NCBI RefSeq assembly: GCF_029893635.1
Contig: NZ_JARXYR010000002.1
Coordinates: 2,827,001-2,891,000 of the forward strand
Source of the DNA: Variovorax sp. TBS-050B
GTDB taxonomy: Bacteria; Pseudomonadota; Gammaproteobacteria; Burkholderiales; Burkholderiaceae_C
Direction: 5' to 3'
DNA: 64,000 nucleotides
This document shows positions 9,492 to 17,919 of the stretch, one piece after another. Positions within the stretch are counted from its first letter, which is position 1, and every line of letters starts with the position of its first letter. The notes under the pieces are model-generated. The model was not told where the DNA came from and made no database searches. It worked only from the letters and a program-made list of their open reading frames with translations. Position numbers and translations under genes: made by a program.

Positions 9492-10802
9492 TCAGTCTTT
9501 GGCGATGAGCGCGTCGAGCTGCTTGTCCGCCGCGGCGCAGGCCTCGGCCGGGGACTTCTGGCCCAGCAGCAGCTCCTGCACCGCCTGGCCCACGTGGTCG
9601 CGCGAGGCGGGATTGGCGACGATCGGATAGCCCACCTCGGAGGTGCCGGTGCGTGCGAGTTCGTTCACTGCGGCGACCCATTCGGCGCGCACCGGCTGCT
9701 CGTCCGTCCAGGCCTTGTAGCCCGGCGACTTGGCCACGGCCGAGCGCGGCGGCGCCACGCCGTCGAGCGCGAGCCTGGCCTGCACCGCCGGGCTGGTGGC
9801 CCACTGCACGAAGTACCAGGCGGCTTCCTTGTTCTTGCTGTGCGCCGAGACCGACATGGTCCAGCCGATCACCGTCGGATGCGAGCCGCCGGGGCCGGCC
9901 GGCAGCACGGCGATCGCCGTGTCCTTCAGCCGCGCGCCGCCGTCCATCACGTTGCGCAGCTCGTTCGACGACTCGAAGGCCATCGCCGCCTTGCCGCCGC
10001 GGTAGAGCGAGGAGATCTGATAGAAGCTGTAGTTCACCACGCCGGGCGGGCCGTAGTCCTTCAGCAGCTTGGCGTAGAGCGCCATCGAGGCCTGGCCCTC
10101 CTTGCTGCACAGCTGCGACTTGCCGTCCTTCATGTACTGGCCGCCCATGTTGTGCAGGAACACGCTGTAGGTGAAGGGCAGGGCGGGCTTGAGGCCGCGC
10201 GAGACGAAGGGCGTGACGTCCGGCTCGCAGCTCTTGAGCTTGGCCGCGACGGCCTCCAGCTCCGGCAGGCTCCTGGGCAGCGACACGCCGCACTTCTGGA
10301 ACAGGTCCTTGCGGTAGTAGAGCACCGGGCCCTCGACGTTCATCGGAATGCCGGTGAGCTGCTTCTCGTAGGTGGCGTCCTTGAGCATGCCGGCGCTCAG
10401 GTCGGCGAAGTCGTAGTCCGGAGCGGCGGCGGTCTTGACCAGCCCCGACAGGTCGGCATACCAGCCGGCCTTGGCGAACTGCATGCCCTCGCGCGAGGGC
10501 AGCGACATGAACACGTCGATCTCGTCGCTGCGCGAATTCATCACCGTGACGAGCCGCTGGCGCATCTGCTGCTCCTGGTAGGAGTCGACCTTGAGCTTCA
10601 TGCCGGTCTGCTGCTCGAAGTCGTCCTTGTACTTGAGCAGCGCATTGGCCACCGGGTTGTTGTTGGCGAGGAAGGTGACGGTCTTGCCCTGGTGCTTCTT
10701 CCAGTCGAAGGCCTGGGCGAAGGCGGCGGTTCCGGTGCACGCAGCGGCCACGAGCAGGGCCATGGTGCGCAGGGCGGGGCGGCGGAAGGTTCGGTTCTTC
10801 AT
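9492..10802 (-). CDS. Sugar ABC transporter substrate-binding protein
   Basis: A 436-residue periplasmic binding protein of the SBP_bac_1 (CUT1) family. A Sec signal peptide (MKNRTFRRPALRTMALLVAA, cleaved near AFA-QA) precedes KTVTFLANNNPVANALLKY. Family features include SRSDEIDVFMSLPS, GIPMNVEGPVLYYRKDLFQK and GGKAAMAFESSNEL. The ATG at 10802 has an AAGGAG site at good spacing and is preferred over one at 10841. It is the first gene of the minus-strand sugar/polyol operon and faces the LacI gene across about 190 bp holding LacI-type palindromes. The ligand is unknown. Confidence 0.92.
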   Translation of the reverse strand: MKNRTFRRPALRTMALLVAAACTGTAAFAQAFDWKKHQGKTVTFLANNNPVANALLKYKDDFEQQTGMKLKVDSYQEQQMRQRLVTVMNSRSDEIDVFMSLPSREGMQFAKAGWYADLSGLVKTAAAPDYDFADLSAGMLKDATYEKQLTGIPMNVEGPVLYYRKDLFQKCGVSLPRSLPELEAVAAKLKSCEPDVTPFVSRGLKPALPFTYSVFLHNMGGQYMKDGKSQLCSKEGQASMALYAKLLKDYGPPGVVNYSFYQISSLYRGGKAAMAFESSNELRNVMDGGARLKDTAIAVLPAGPGGSHPTVIGWTMSVSAHSKNKEAAWYFVQWATSPAVQARLALDGVAPPRSAVAKSPGYKAWTDEQPVRAEWVAAVNELARTGTSEVGYPIVANPASRDHVGQAVQELLLGQKSPAEACAAADKQLDALIAKD

Positions 10803-10854
10803 GCGCTTTGTCTCCTTGAATGACTTCGATGCGGCGGGCATGGGCGGCAGGCCA

Positions 10855-10868
10855 TGTAACCGTTTACA
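10855..10868. promoter_or_regulatory. LacI-type operator candidate 1
   Basis: TGTAACCGTTTACA is a 14-bp near-palindrome (six of seven positions paired) of the class bound by LacI/PurR proteins. It lies 53 bp upstream of the binding-protein ATG and probably overlaps that promoter. Assignment to the adjacent LacI gene is inference from position. Confidence 0.6.
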
Positions 10869-10954
10869 GAATTCTCTGTATCAGGCCGCCGCGTGTCAAC
10901 GTCCGAACGGCGCTTTGAGAGGCAAGTTTCTAGGGGATTTCCCCGAAACAGGCA

Positions 10955-10968
10955 TGTAAACGGCTACG
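10955..10968. promoter_or_regulatory. LacI-type operator candidate 2 (weak)
   Basis: TGTAAACGGCTACG has a perfect left half-site (TGTAAAC, same as the complement of candidate 1's right half) and a degenerate right half. It lies in the same intergenic region 100 bp from candidate 1, centre to centre. Confidence 0.35.
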
Positions 10969-10978
10969 TACCGTTTCC

Positions 10979-10992
10979 TGTAAACTGTTTCA
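10979..10992. promoter_or_regulatory. LacI-type operator candidate 3, at the regulator's own start
   Basis: TGTAAACTGTTTCA, an imperfect palindrome with the TGTAAAC half-site, ends 2 nt before the LacI ATG. A site here would block the regulator's own transcription or translation start, suggesting autoregulation. With candidate 1 it could form a loop across the divergent promoters. Confidence 0.45.
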
Positions 10993-10994
10993 TC

Positions 10995-12017
10995 ATGAAG
11001 CCGAAATCCGTGGGAATCCGTGACGTCGCCAAGCACGTGGGCGTGTCCACGGCCTCGATCTCGCGCACGCTCAACAACCCCGATTCGGTCAGCCCCGACC
11101 TGCGCATGCGCATCGACGCGGCGATCGCCGAACTCGGCTACATCCCCGATGCCGCGGCACGCGCGCTCTCGTCGCGCCGCACGCGCACCATCGGGGCGAT
11201 CATTCCCACGGTGGACAACGCGATGTTCGCGCGCGGCATCGAGGCGCTGCAGAGCTACCTCTCGCTGCAGGGCTACCTGCTGCTCCTGTCCACCAGCGGC
11301 TACGACCCCGAGACCGAGGCACGGCAGGCGCAGAACATGGCGAGCCGCGGCATCGACGGCCTGATCCTGCGCGGCGACACCCACACCGACGCGCTGCGCC
11401 GGCTGCTGGCCTCGCAGCGCATCCCCTTCGTGAACGTGGGCGTGTACCACCCCGACAAGCCCTATGCCTCCGTCGGCGGCAACAACGAGGCCGCCGCCTG
11501 GCGCGCCTGCCGCTACCTGATCGAACTCGGCCACACGCGCATCGGCATGGTCGCGGCCATTTCGTCGAACAACGACCGCGCGACCGCGCGCGTGGCCGGC
11601 GTGCGGCGCGCGCTCGCCGAAAGCGGGCTCGAACTGCGGCCCGAGTGGTACATCGAGGTGCCCTACCACCTCGACGACGCGCGCCAGGGCGCCCGCGCGC
11701 TGTTGTCCGCACCGCGCGGCGACTGGCCCACGGCCGTGGTCTGCGGCAACGACGTGATCGCCTACGGCGTGCTGCTCGAGGCCGAGCGCCGCGGCCTGCA
11801 CGTTCCGGGCGACCTGTCGGTCATGGGCTTCGACGACCTCGAGTGGAGCCGCCACCTCCGCCCCAGCCTCACGACCATGCACGTGCCGACCGACGAGGTC
11901 TGGACCCGCGCGGGGGAGTACCTCGTCAAGTCGCTCGCGGGCAAGGCGGCGACGCTGCACCACGAAGTCGACGTGTCGCTCGTGGTGCGGGAGTCGACGG
12001 GGCGGCCGCGGGTGTGA
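10995..12017 (+). CDS. LacI-family transcriptional regulator
   Basis: A 340-residue LacI/GalR regulator. The helix-turn-helix and hinge occupy residues 5-60 (IRDVAKHVGVSTASISRTLN, then PDAAARALSSRRT), followed by a periplasmic-binding-like effector domain (TIGAIIPTVDNAMFARGIEA, then VMGFDDLEWSRHLRPSLTT). The ATG at 10995 gives MKPKSVGIRDVAKHVG, a normal start. It is divergent from the sugar/polyol ABC operon and very probably represses it, using the TGTAAAC-type palindromes between. The inducer is probably the imported sugar or a derivative (inference). A family A repeat follows the gene. Confidence 0.93.
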   Translation: MKPKSVGIRDVAKHVGVSTASISRTLNNPDSVSPDLRMRIDAAIAELGYIPDAAARALSSRRTRTIGAIIPTVDNAMFARGIEALQSYLSLQGYLLLLSTSGYDPETEARQAQNMASRGIDGLILRGDTHTDALRRLLASQRIPFVNVGVYHPDKPYASVGGNNEAAAWRACRYLIELGHTRIGMVAAISSNNDRATARVAGVRRALAESGLELRPEWYIEVPYHLDDARQGARALLSAPRGDWPTAVVCGNDVIAYGVLLEAERRGLHVPGDLSVMGFDDLEWSRHLRPSLTTMHVPTDEVWTRAGEYLVKSLAGKAATLHHEVDVSLVVRESTGRPRV

Positions 12018-12060
12018 GCCCTTCGGCTCGTGCGGGTTGTACCGCCCGCGCGGGTGTTTG

Positions 12061-12312
12061 GGGCGCGCTCCCGCCGACGGTGGGCTCCCCTCCGCGAATG
12101 TCCCCCGGCCTGCGGCCTCCTCCTTTATTTCGCTGCGGGGAGCCCACCATCGGCGGGAGCAAGCAGAGCACTGGTTGATCGGCCGCAAACCACGAGCGTG
12201 CCCCGTGCACAGGGCACCGGGTGCTCCCCGCAGCGAAATAAAGGAGGAGCCGAAGGCGGGGGACATTCGCGGAGGGGAGTACCCGGTGGCCTGTGCACGC
12301 GCCCTGAACGAC
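12061..12312 (+). repeat. Twin-hairpin repeat, family A, copy 2
   Basis: About half of the 510-nt gene-free stretch between the LacI gene and xdhA. Hairpin B arms are 12067-12090 and 12137-12160 (23 of 24 paired); hairpin A arms are 12205-12229 and 12274-12298 (23 of 25, plus one G-T pair). The spacer is 12161-12204. The loops 12091-12136 and 12230-12273 are near-perfect reverse complements. This copy is inverted relative to copy 1. The rest of the gap (12018-12060 and 12313-12527) shows no gene; it should hold the xdhA promoter, but I cannot place it confidently. Confidence 0.9.
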
Positions 12313-12527
12313 AGCGCCCTAAACGACAGCGCCCCAATCGGACGCCGAAGGACAACCGCCAACCCGGGCTTGGCGCAAGAATTGCTCCCGTCACGACAGG
12401 GTTTCCCCCTAGGTCGCATACCCGCGCCCACATACGCAATATGGCTGCCGCGGTATGTGGTCCGCGGCGCAAGCCGCTAACGTCCGGGCATGGCCGAAAA
12501 ACCCGGCCGCCCACGAGCCACCAAAGC

Positions 12528-14171
12528 ATGAGCACAGAGCCCCGCAATCACAGCCAGCCCGTCCGCTTCTTCCATCGCGGCAAGGTCGTCGAGGTCGGCG
12601 GCGTCCATCCGACCCGTTCCGTGCTCGACTGGCTGCGCGAGGACGCGCACTGTACCGGCACCAAGGAAGGCTGCAACGAAGGCGACTGCGGCGCCTGCAC
12701 CGTCGTCATCGGCGAGCTTGCCACCGACCCCGGCGCGCCCGATGCCGTCGGCGGCCTGCGGCTGCAGACCGTCAATGCCTGCATCCAGTTCCTGCCCACC
12801 CTGCACGGCAAGGCGCTGTTCACCGTCGAAGACCTCCAGGGCCAGTGCCCCAGCGTCAAGCCCGCCGAGGCCAAGCATCCCGTGCGGATGCTGCACCCCG
12901 TGCAGCAGGCCATGGTCGACTGCCACGGCTCGCAGTGCGGCTTCTGCACCCCCGGCTTCGTCATGTCGCTGTGGTCCGCCTACGAGCACCACCAGACCGG
13001 CGGCACCCGGCCCACCCGCCAGGAACTCGCCGACGAACTCTCGGGCAACCTGTGCCGCTGCACCGGCTACCGGCCCATCCTCGACGCCGGCCAGCGCATG
13101 TTCGACCTGCCGCCCGTGCGGCTCGACACCGCGCCCGTCGTCGCCGCGCTCACCGTGCTCCGGGCCGAGGCCCTCGACGACTATGCCGCGCCGCTCGGCG
13201 CGCGCATCGACCACTTCCATGCACCCCGCACGCTCGCCCAGCTTGCCGCCCTGCGCACGCAGAAGCCCGGCGCCCAGCTGCTCGCGGGCTCCACCGACGT
13301 CGGCCTCTGGGTCAACAAGCAGTTCCGCGACCTCGGCGACATCATCTACGTCGGCGACGTGGCCGAGCTCAAGACCGTCGAGGTCCGCGGCGACGCGCTC
13401 TACATCGGCGCCGGCGCCTCGCTCGAATCGGCCTTCGAGGCCCTCGTGCAACGCGTGCCCAGCCTTCAGGACGTGTGGCTGCGCTTCGCCTCGCCGCCGA
13501 TCCGCCATGCCGGCACCATGGGCGGCAACGTCGCCAACGGCTCGCCCATCGGCGATTCGCCGCCGGTGCTGATGTCGCTCGACGCCGAGATCGAACTGCG
13601 CCGCGGCGACGCCGTGCGCCGCATGCCGCTTTGCGACTTCTACGTCGACTACATGAAGAACCGCCTCGAGCCCGGCGAGTTCGTGCAGGGCCTGTCTGTG
13701 CCGCTCGCCGCCATGCGGCGCCAGGTGCGCGCCTACAAGATCAGCAAGCGCTTCGACTGCGACATCTCGGCGCTGTGCGCGGGCTTCGCGCTCGAGCTCG
13801 AAGCCGACGGCCAGACCGTGAAGGCCGTGCGCCTCGCCTTCGGCGGCATGGCCGCGATCGTCAAGCGCGCCGCCAAGGCCGAGGCCGCGCTCGTCGGCAA
13901 GCCCTGGACCCAGGCCAGCGTCGACGCCGCCAAGCGCGCACTGGCCGAAGACTTCAAGCCGCTGAGCGACATGCGCGCCTCGGCCGACTACCGCATGCAG
14001 GTAGCGCAGAACCTGATCCAGCGCCTCTGGCTCGAAACCCGCGCCGACGATGCGCTGTCGATCGACGAGACCAGCGTGTGGAGCGTGATGCCGCACCGGA
14101 AAGCCGGACCTCCGAACGCAGAGGTCGCGAAGGTTCCGCAGAGCGCGCAGAAGGAAGACCAAAGGATTTGA
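12528..14171 (+). CDS. xdhA: Xanthine dehydrogenase small subunit (2Fe-2S and FAD domains)
   Basis: A 547-residue protein. The plant-ferredoxin-type 2Fe-2S domain has Cys in TKEGCNEGDCGACTVV and NACIQF; the second, helical cluster has GSQCGFCTP and GNLCRCTGYRP; the FAD domain follows (LLAGSTDVGLWV, IRHAGTMGGNVANGSPIGDS) with a CO-dehydrogenase flavoprotein C-terminal domain. It transfers electrons from the molybdenum subunit XdhB, encoded 68 nt downstream, in the oxidation of hypoxanthine/xanthine to urate. The last roughly 20 residues (from AGPPNAEVAKV to the stop) are read from a family B repeat, so the native C-terminus appears to have been replaced. Confidence 0.95.
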   Translation: MSTEPRNHSQPVRFFHRGKVVEVGGVHPTRSVLDWLREDAHCTGTKEGCNEGDCGACTVVIGELATDPGAPDAVGGLRLQTVNACIQFLPTLHGKALFTVEDLQGQCPSVKPAEAKHPVRMLHPVQQAMVDCHGSQCGFCTPGFVMSLWSAYEHHQTGGTRPTRQELADELSGNLCRCTGYRPILDAGQRMFDLPPVRLDTAPVVAALTVLRAEALDDYAAPLGARIDHFHAPRTLAQLAALRTQKPGAQLLAGSTDVGLWVNKQFRDLGDIIYVGDVAELKTVEVRGDALYIGAGASLESAFEALVQRVPSLQDVWLRFASPPIRHAGTMGGNVANGSPIGDSPPVLMSLDAEIELRRGDAVRRMPLCDFYVDYMKNRLEPGEFVQGLSVPLAAMRRQVRAYKISKRFDCDISALCAGFALELEADGQTVKAVRLAFGGMAAIVKRAAKAEAALVGKPWTQASVDAAKRALAEDFKPLSDMRASADYRMQVAQNLIQRLWLETRADDALSIDETSVWSVMPHRKAGPPNAEVAKVPQSAQKEDQRI

Positions 14172-14225
14172 TTCCTTCTGCGACCTTTGCGTAGCTTTTG
14201 TATTTTTTCTGCGTTCGGCTGTCCG
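14105..14225 (+). repeat. Terminal-inverted-repeat element, family B, copy 1
   Basis: A 121-bp element with imperfect terminal inverted repeats (CGGACCTCCGAACGCAG at 14105 against CTGCGTTCGGCTGTCCG ending 14225) and internal complementary arms around GCAGAAGGAA / TTCCTTCTGC. It overlaps the last 67 nt of xdhA and supplies its stop codon. The folded RNA would be a long hairpin between xdhA and xdhB. Related copies lie at 16702 and 46291. Confidence 0.85.
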
Positions 14226-14239
14226 AATTGGAGTTCTGA

Positions 14240-16690
14240 ATGAACAAGCCCCTCGACCCCCGCCTCCTGCAGCCCGCCGAGGCCTTCGCCGACTACCTGA
14301 AGAACACCGCCGCGCGCATCGACGTGGGCGCCGAGGCGCTCGCGCACGAGCAGGGTGCGCGCGTCGGCATCAGCCGGCCGCACGAGTCGGCGCACCTGCA
14401 CGTGGCCGGCGAGGCCACCTACGTCGACGACATTCCCGAGGTCGCCGGCACGCTGCATTGCGCGCTCGGCCTCTCGCCCGCGGCCAACGGCCGGGTCACG
14501 GCGCTGTCGCTCGATGCGATCCGCGCCATGCCGGGCGTGGTGGCCGTGCTCACGGCCGACGACATTCCAGGCAGCAACGACTGCGGCTCGATCGTGCATG
14601 ACGACCCGATCCTGCTGTCGGTGAAGGACGGCGGCGAGATCCGCTACCTGGGACAGCCGGTGTTCGCGGTGATCGCCGAGACGCGCGACGCCGCGCGCCG
14701 CGCCGCGGCCCGCGCGAAGGACGCGCTGAGCGTCGAGGCCGCGCCGCCCGTGCTCACGCCGCAGGAGGCCCATGCACGTGGCCAGTACGTGGTGCCGCCG
14801 ATGCACATCGTGCGCAGCGGCGGCAGCGCCAACGAGGGCGACGAAGCCGCCGTGCGCGCGGCCATCGCTGCCGCGCCGCACCGCCACAAGGCCAGCTTCG
14901 AGGTCGGCGGCCAGGAGCAGTTCTACCTCGAAGGCCAGATCAGCTACGCCATTCCGAAGGAGGGCGGTGCGCTGCACGTGCACTGCTCCACCCAGCATCC
15001 GAGCGAGATGCAGCACCTGGTGGCGCATGCGCTGCACCTGCAGTCGAACGAAGTGCATGTGGAATGCCGGCGCATGGGCGGCGGCTTCGGCGGCAAGGAA
15101 TCGCAGTCGGCGCTGTTCGCCTGCGTGGCTGCCGTCGCCGCGCGCAAGCTGCGCCGCCCGGTCAAGCTGCGGCTCGACCGCGACGACGACTTCATGATCA
15201 CCGGCCGGCGCCACTGCTTCTGGTACGAGTACGAAGTGGGCTACGACGGCGAGGGCCGCATCCTCGGCGCCGAGATCACGATGGTCTCGCGCGCCGGCCA
15301 CTCGGCCGACCTCTCGGGCCCGGTGATGACGCGGGCGCTGTGCCACTTCGACAACGCCTACTGGCTGCCCAACGTCGCGATGCACGGCTACTCGGGCCGC
15401 ACCAACACCCAGAGCAACACCGCCTTCCGCGGCTTCGGCGGGCCGCAGGGCGCGATCGCGGTCGAGAACATCATGGACTCGGTGGCGCGCGCGCTCGGGC
15501 GCGATCCGCTCGACGTGCGGCGTGTCAACTTCTACGGCAAGACGGAGAACAACGTCACGCCCTACCGCCAGACCGTGACCGACAACATCGTGCACGAGCT
15601 CGTGGCCGAGCTCGAAGCCACGAGCGGCTACCGCGCGCGGCGCGAGGAGATCGCCGCCTTCAATGCCAAGAGCCCGGTGCTCAAGCGCGGCCTCGCGCTC
15701 GCGCCGCTGAAGTTCGGCATCTCGTTCAACGTCAAGCACTTCAACCAGGCCGGCGCGCTGGTGCATGTGTACACCGACGGCTCGATCCTCGTGAACCACG
15801 GCGGCACCGAGATGGGCCAGGGCCTCAACACCAAGGTGGCGCAGGTGGTGGCGCACGAGCTCGGCGTGAGCTTCGAGCGCGTGCGCGTCACGGCCACCGA
15901 CACCACCAAGGTCGCCAACACCTCGGCCACCGCCGCCTCGACCGGCGCCGACCTCAACGGCAAGGCCGCGCAGGACGCCGCGCGCCAGATCCGCGAGCGC
16001 CTGGCCGAGAGCGCGGCCGAGCGCCACGGCGGCAAGGCCGGCGAGGTGCGCTTCGCCAACGACAAGGTCGAGGTCAACGGCCGCACGCTGGCCTTCAGCA
16101 CCGTGGTGGGCGAGGCCTACCTCGACCGCAAGCAGCTCTGGTCCGACGGCTTCTACGCCACGCCGGGCCTGAGCTGGGACAAGGAGCGCATGCAGGGCCG
16201 CCCCTTCTACTACTACGCCTACGGCGCGGCCGTGAGCGAGGTGGTGGTGGACACGCTCACGGGCGAATGGAAGCTGCTGCGCGCCGACATCCTGCACGAC
16301 GCGGGCAAGTCGCTGAACCCGGCGGTGGACATCGGCCAGGTCGAAGGCGCCTTCATCCAGGGCATGGGCTGGCTCACGACCGAGGAGCTGGTGTGGCATC
16401 CGCAGAGCGGCAAGCTCACCACCCACGCGCCGAGCACCTACAAGATCCCGACGGCCAACGACTGCCCGCCGGTGTTCAACGTGCGCCTGTTCGAAGGCCA
16501 GAACTTCGAGGACTCGATCCACCGCAGCAAGGCCGTGGGCGAGCCGCCGCTCCTGCTGCCGTTCTCGGTCTTCTTCGCGATCCGCGACGCGGTCTCTGCC
16601 GCGGGCGGCCACCGCATCGACCCGCCGCTCAGGGCGCCGGCCACGAGCGAGTCGATCCTGCGGGCGGTGACGGCCGTGCAGGCTGGCTGA
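14240..16690 (+). CDS. xdhB: Xanthine dehydrogenase large subunit (molybdopterin)
   Basis: An 816-residue molybdenum-cofactor subunit. The N-terminal a/b-hammerhead domain contains SAHLHVAGEATYVDDIPE. Mo-cofactor motifs include GGQEQFYLEGQ, RRMGGGFGGKESQS, FRGFGGPQG and GGTEMGQGLNTK. The catalytic Glu is in VGEPPLLLPFS near residue 769. It oxidises hypoxanthine and xanthine to urate with XdhA. Length is close to other bacterial XdhB proteins and no key motif is missing. The usual maturation gene xdhC does not follow; a family B repeat begins 12 nt after the stop, then a LysR gene. Confidence 0.96.
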   Translation: MNKPLDPRLLQPAEAFADYLKNTAARIDVGAEALAHEQGARVGISRPHESAHLHVAGEATYVDDIPEVAGTLHCALGLSPAANGRVTALSLDAIRAMPGVVAVLTADDIPGSNDCGSIVHDDPILLSVKDGGEIRYLGQPVFAVIAETRDAARRAAARAKDALSVEAAPPVLTPQEAHARGQYVVPPMHIVRSGGSANEGDEAAVRAAIAAAPHRHKASFEVGGQEQFYLEGQISYAIPKEGGALHVHCSTQHPSEMQHLVAHALHLQSNEVHVECRRMGGGFGGKESQSALFACVAAVAARKLRRPVKLRLDRDDDFMITGRRHCFWYEYEVGYDGEGRILGAEITMVSRAGHSADLSGPVMTRALCHFDNAYWLPNVAMHGYSGRTNTQSNTAFRGFGGPQGAIAVENIMDSVARALGRDPLDVRRVNFYGKTENNVTPYRQTVTDNIVHELVAELEATSGYRARREEIAAFNAKSPVLKRGLALAPLKFGISFNVKHFNQAGALVHVYTDGSILVNHGGTEMGQGLNTKVAQVVAHELGVSFERVRVTATDTTKVANTSATAASTGADLNGKAAQDAARQIRERLAESAAERHGGKAGEVRFANDKVEVNGRTLAFSTVVGEAYLDRKQLWSDGFYATPGLSWDKERMQGRPFYYYAYGAAVSEVVVDTLTGEWKLLRADILHDAGKSLNPAVDIGQVEGAFIQGMGWLTTEELVWHPQSGKLTTHAPSTYKIPTANDCPPVFNVRLFEGQNFEDSIHRSKAVGEPPLLLPFSVFFAIRDAVSAAGGHRIDPPLRAPATSESILRAVTAVQAG

Positions 16691-16701
16691 GGCCGCGAAA
16701 G

Positions 16702-16829
16702 CGGACAGCCGAACGCAGAAGCCATACAAAAGTCACGCAGAAGTCGCAGAAGAAGAGCCTCAAGGATTTTTCATGTTCTTCTTTTGCGACTTCTGCGAAA
16801 CCTTCGCGATCTCTGCGTTCGGCTGTCCG
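16702..16829 (+). repeat. Terminal-inverted-repeat element, family B, copy 2
   Basis: A 128-bp element with a perfect 18-bp terminal inverted repeat (CGGACAGCCGAACGCAGA and its complement) and further internal pairing (AGTCGCAGAAGAAG against CTTCTTTTGCGACTTCTGC). It begins 12 nt after the xdhB stop. It could act as a bidirectional transcription terminator or an mRNA-stabilising hairpin. This is the best-preserved copy. Confidence 0.88.
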
Positions 16830-16879
16830 AACCCTCGCGGCGTATAACCGCCCGCATCGTCACTACCGTTCGAGCGGCC

Positions 16880-17839
16880 ATGCGCGACCAGGCTCTTTTC
16901 GACAAGATCGATCTCCACCTCATCCGGGTGCTCCATACCGTGCTGACCGACCGCAGCGTCTCGCGTGCCGCCATCCGCCTGGGCATGTACCAGCCCGCGG
17001 TGTCGGCCGCGCTCAAGCGGCTGCGCGAGCTCTCGGGCGATCCGCTCCTGGTGCGATCGGGTTCGGGCATGGTGCCGACCGATGCGGGGCTGCGCATGAT
17101 CGAGCCGGCCGCGAGCATCCTGCGCGCGGCCGAGATGCTGTTCTCCGACGCGCGCGGCTTCGAGCCGCAGACCGCGGCCACCACCTTCCGCATCGCCGCG
17201 AGCGACTACATGGACCCGCTGTTCCTGCCGCTGGTCGTGGCGCAGGTCAAGCGCGAGGCGCCGATGTGCCACATCGAGATCCATCCGCTGTCGCCCGATT
17301 CGGACTACCACGGCCACCTGTCGCTCGGCCAGGTCGACCTGGTGATCGGCAACTGGCTGAAGCCGCCCGAGGACCTGCACATGGCGCGGCTCTTCGGCGA
17401 CGAGGTGGTGTCGCTCGTGAACCAGGACCATCCCGCGGTGCGCCGCGGCTGGGACCTGGAGACATGGCTCGCGGCCGAGCACATCGCGCCCACGCCGATG
17501 CATCCGGGCGGGCGCGGCATCATCGACCAGATGCTCGACGAGCTCGGCCGGCAGCGCAACATCACGGCGCGCTGCGCGCACTTCGGGCTGATACCGGACA
17601 TGGTGGCTTCGAGCCTGCTGGTGCTGACCACCGGGCGCCAGTACTGCGAGCGCTTCGCCGCGCGGCTGCCGGTGAAGATCCTCGACTGCCCGGTGGCGCT
17701 GCCGCGGCTCATGTACTACCAGCTCTGGCACGAGCGCACCCATTCCTCAAGTTCCGCGCGCTGGCTGCGCGACTGCATCAAGGGCGTGGCCGCGTCGCTG
17801 CGGCCCGTGCCCGCCGCTGCTGCCGCCGATCCGCCCTGA
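16880..17839 (+). CDS. LysR-family transcriptional regulator
   Basis: A 319-residue LysR protein. The helix-turn-helix is at about residues 8-68 (LHLIRVLHTVLTDRSVSRAA, then MYQPAVSAALKRLRELSGDP); the remaining sequence is the effector domain (FRIAASDYMDPLFLPLVVAQ). It lies between xdhB and the NCS2 permease on the same strand, so it is the best candidate regulator of purine catabolism here (inference). The ATG at 16880 was chosen because MRDQALFDKIDLHLIRVL fits the family start; an upstream in-frame start at 16784 would run through the family B repeat. Confidence 0.9.
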   Translation: MRDQALFDKIDLHLIRVLHTVLTDRSVSRAAIRLGMYQPAVSAALKRLRELSGDPLLVRSGSGMVPTDAGLRMIEPAASILRAAEMLFSDARGFEPQTAATTFRIAASDYMDPLFLPLVVAQVKREAPMCHIEIHPLSPDSDYHGHLSLGQVDLVIGNWLKPPEDLHMARLFGDEVVSLVNQDHPAVRRGWDLETWLAAEHIAPTPMHPGGRGIIDQMLDELGRQRNITARCAHFGLIPDMVASSLLVLTTGRQYCERFAARLPVKILDCPVALPRLMYYQLWHERTHSSSSARWLRDCIKGVAASLRPVPAAAAADPP

Positions 17840-17919
17840 AGTCCCCGGCCGCGCTGGCGCCGCGGCCGAAGGGACAACGATGAACGAACCGCCACATACA
17901 ACAGCTGGAGACAAGCGAA

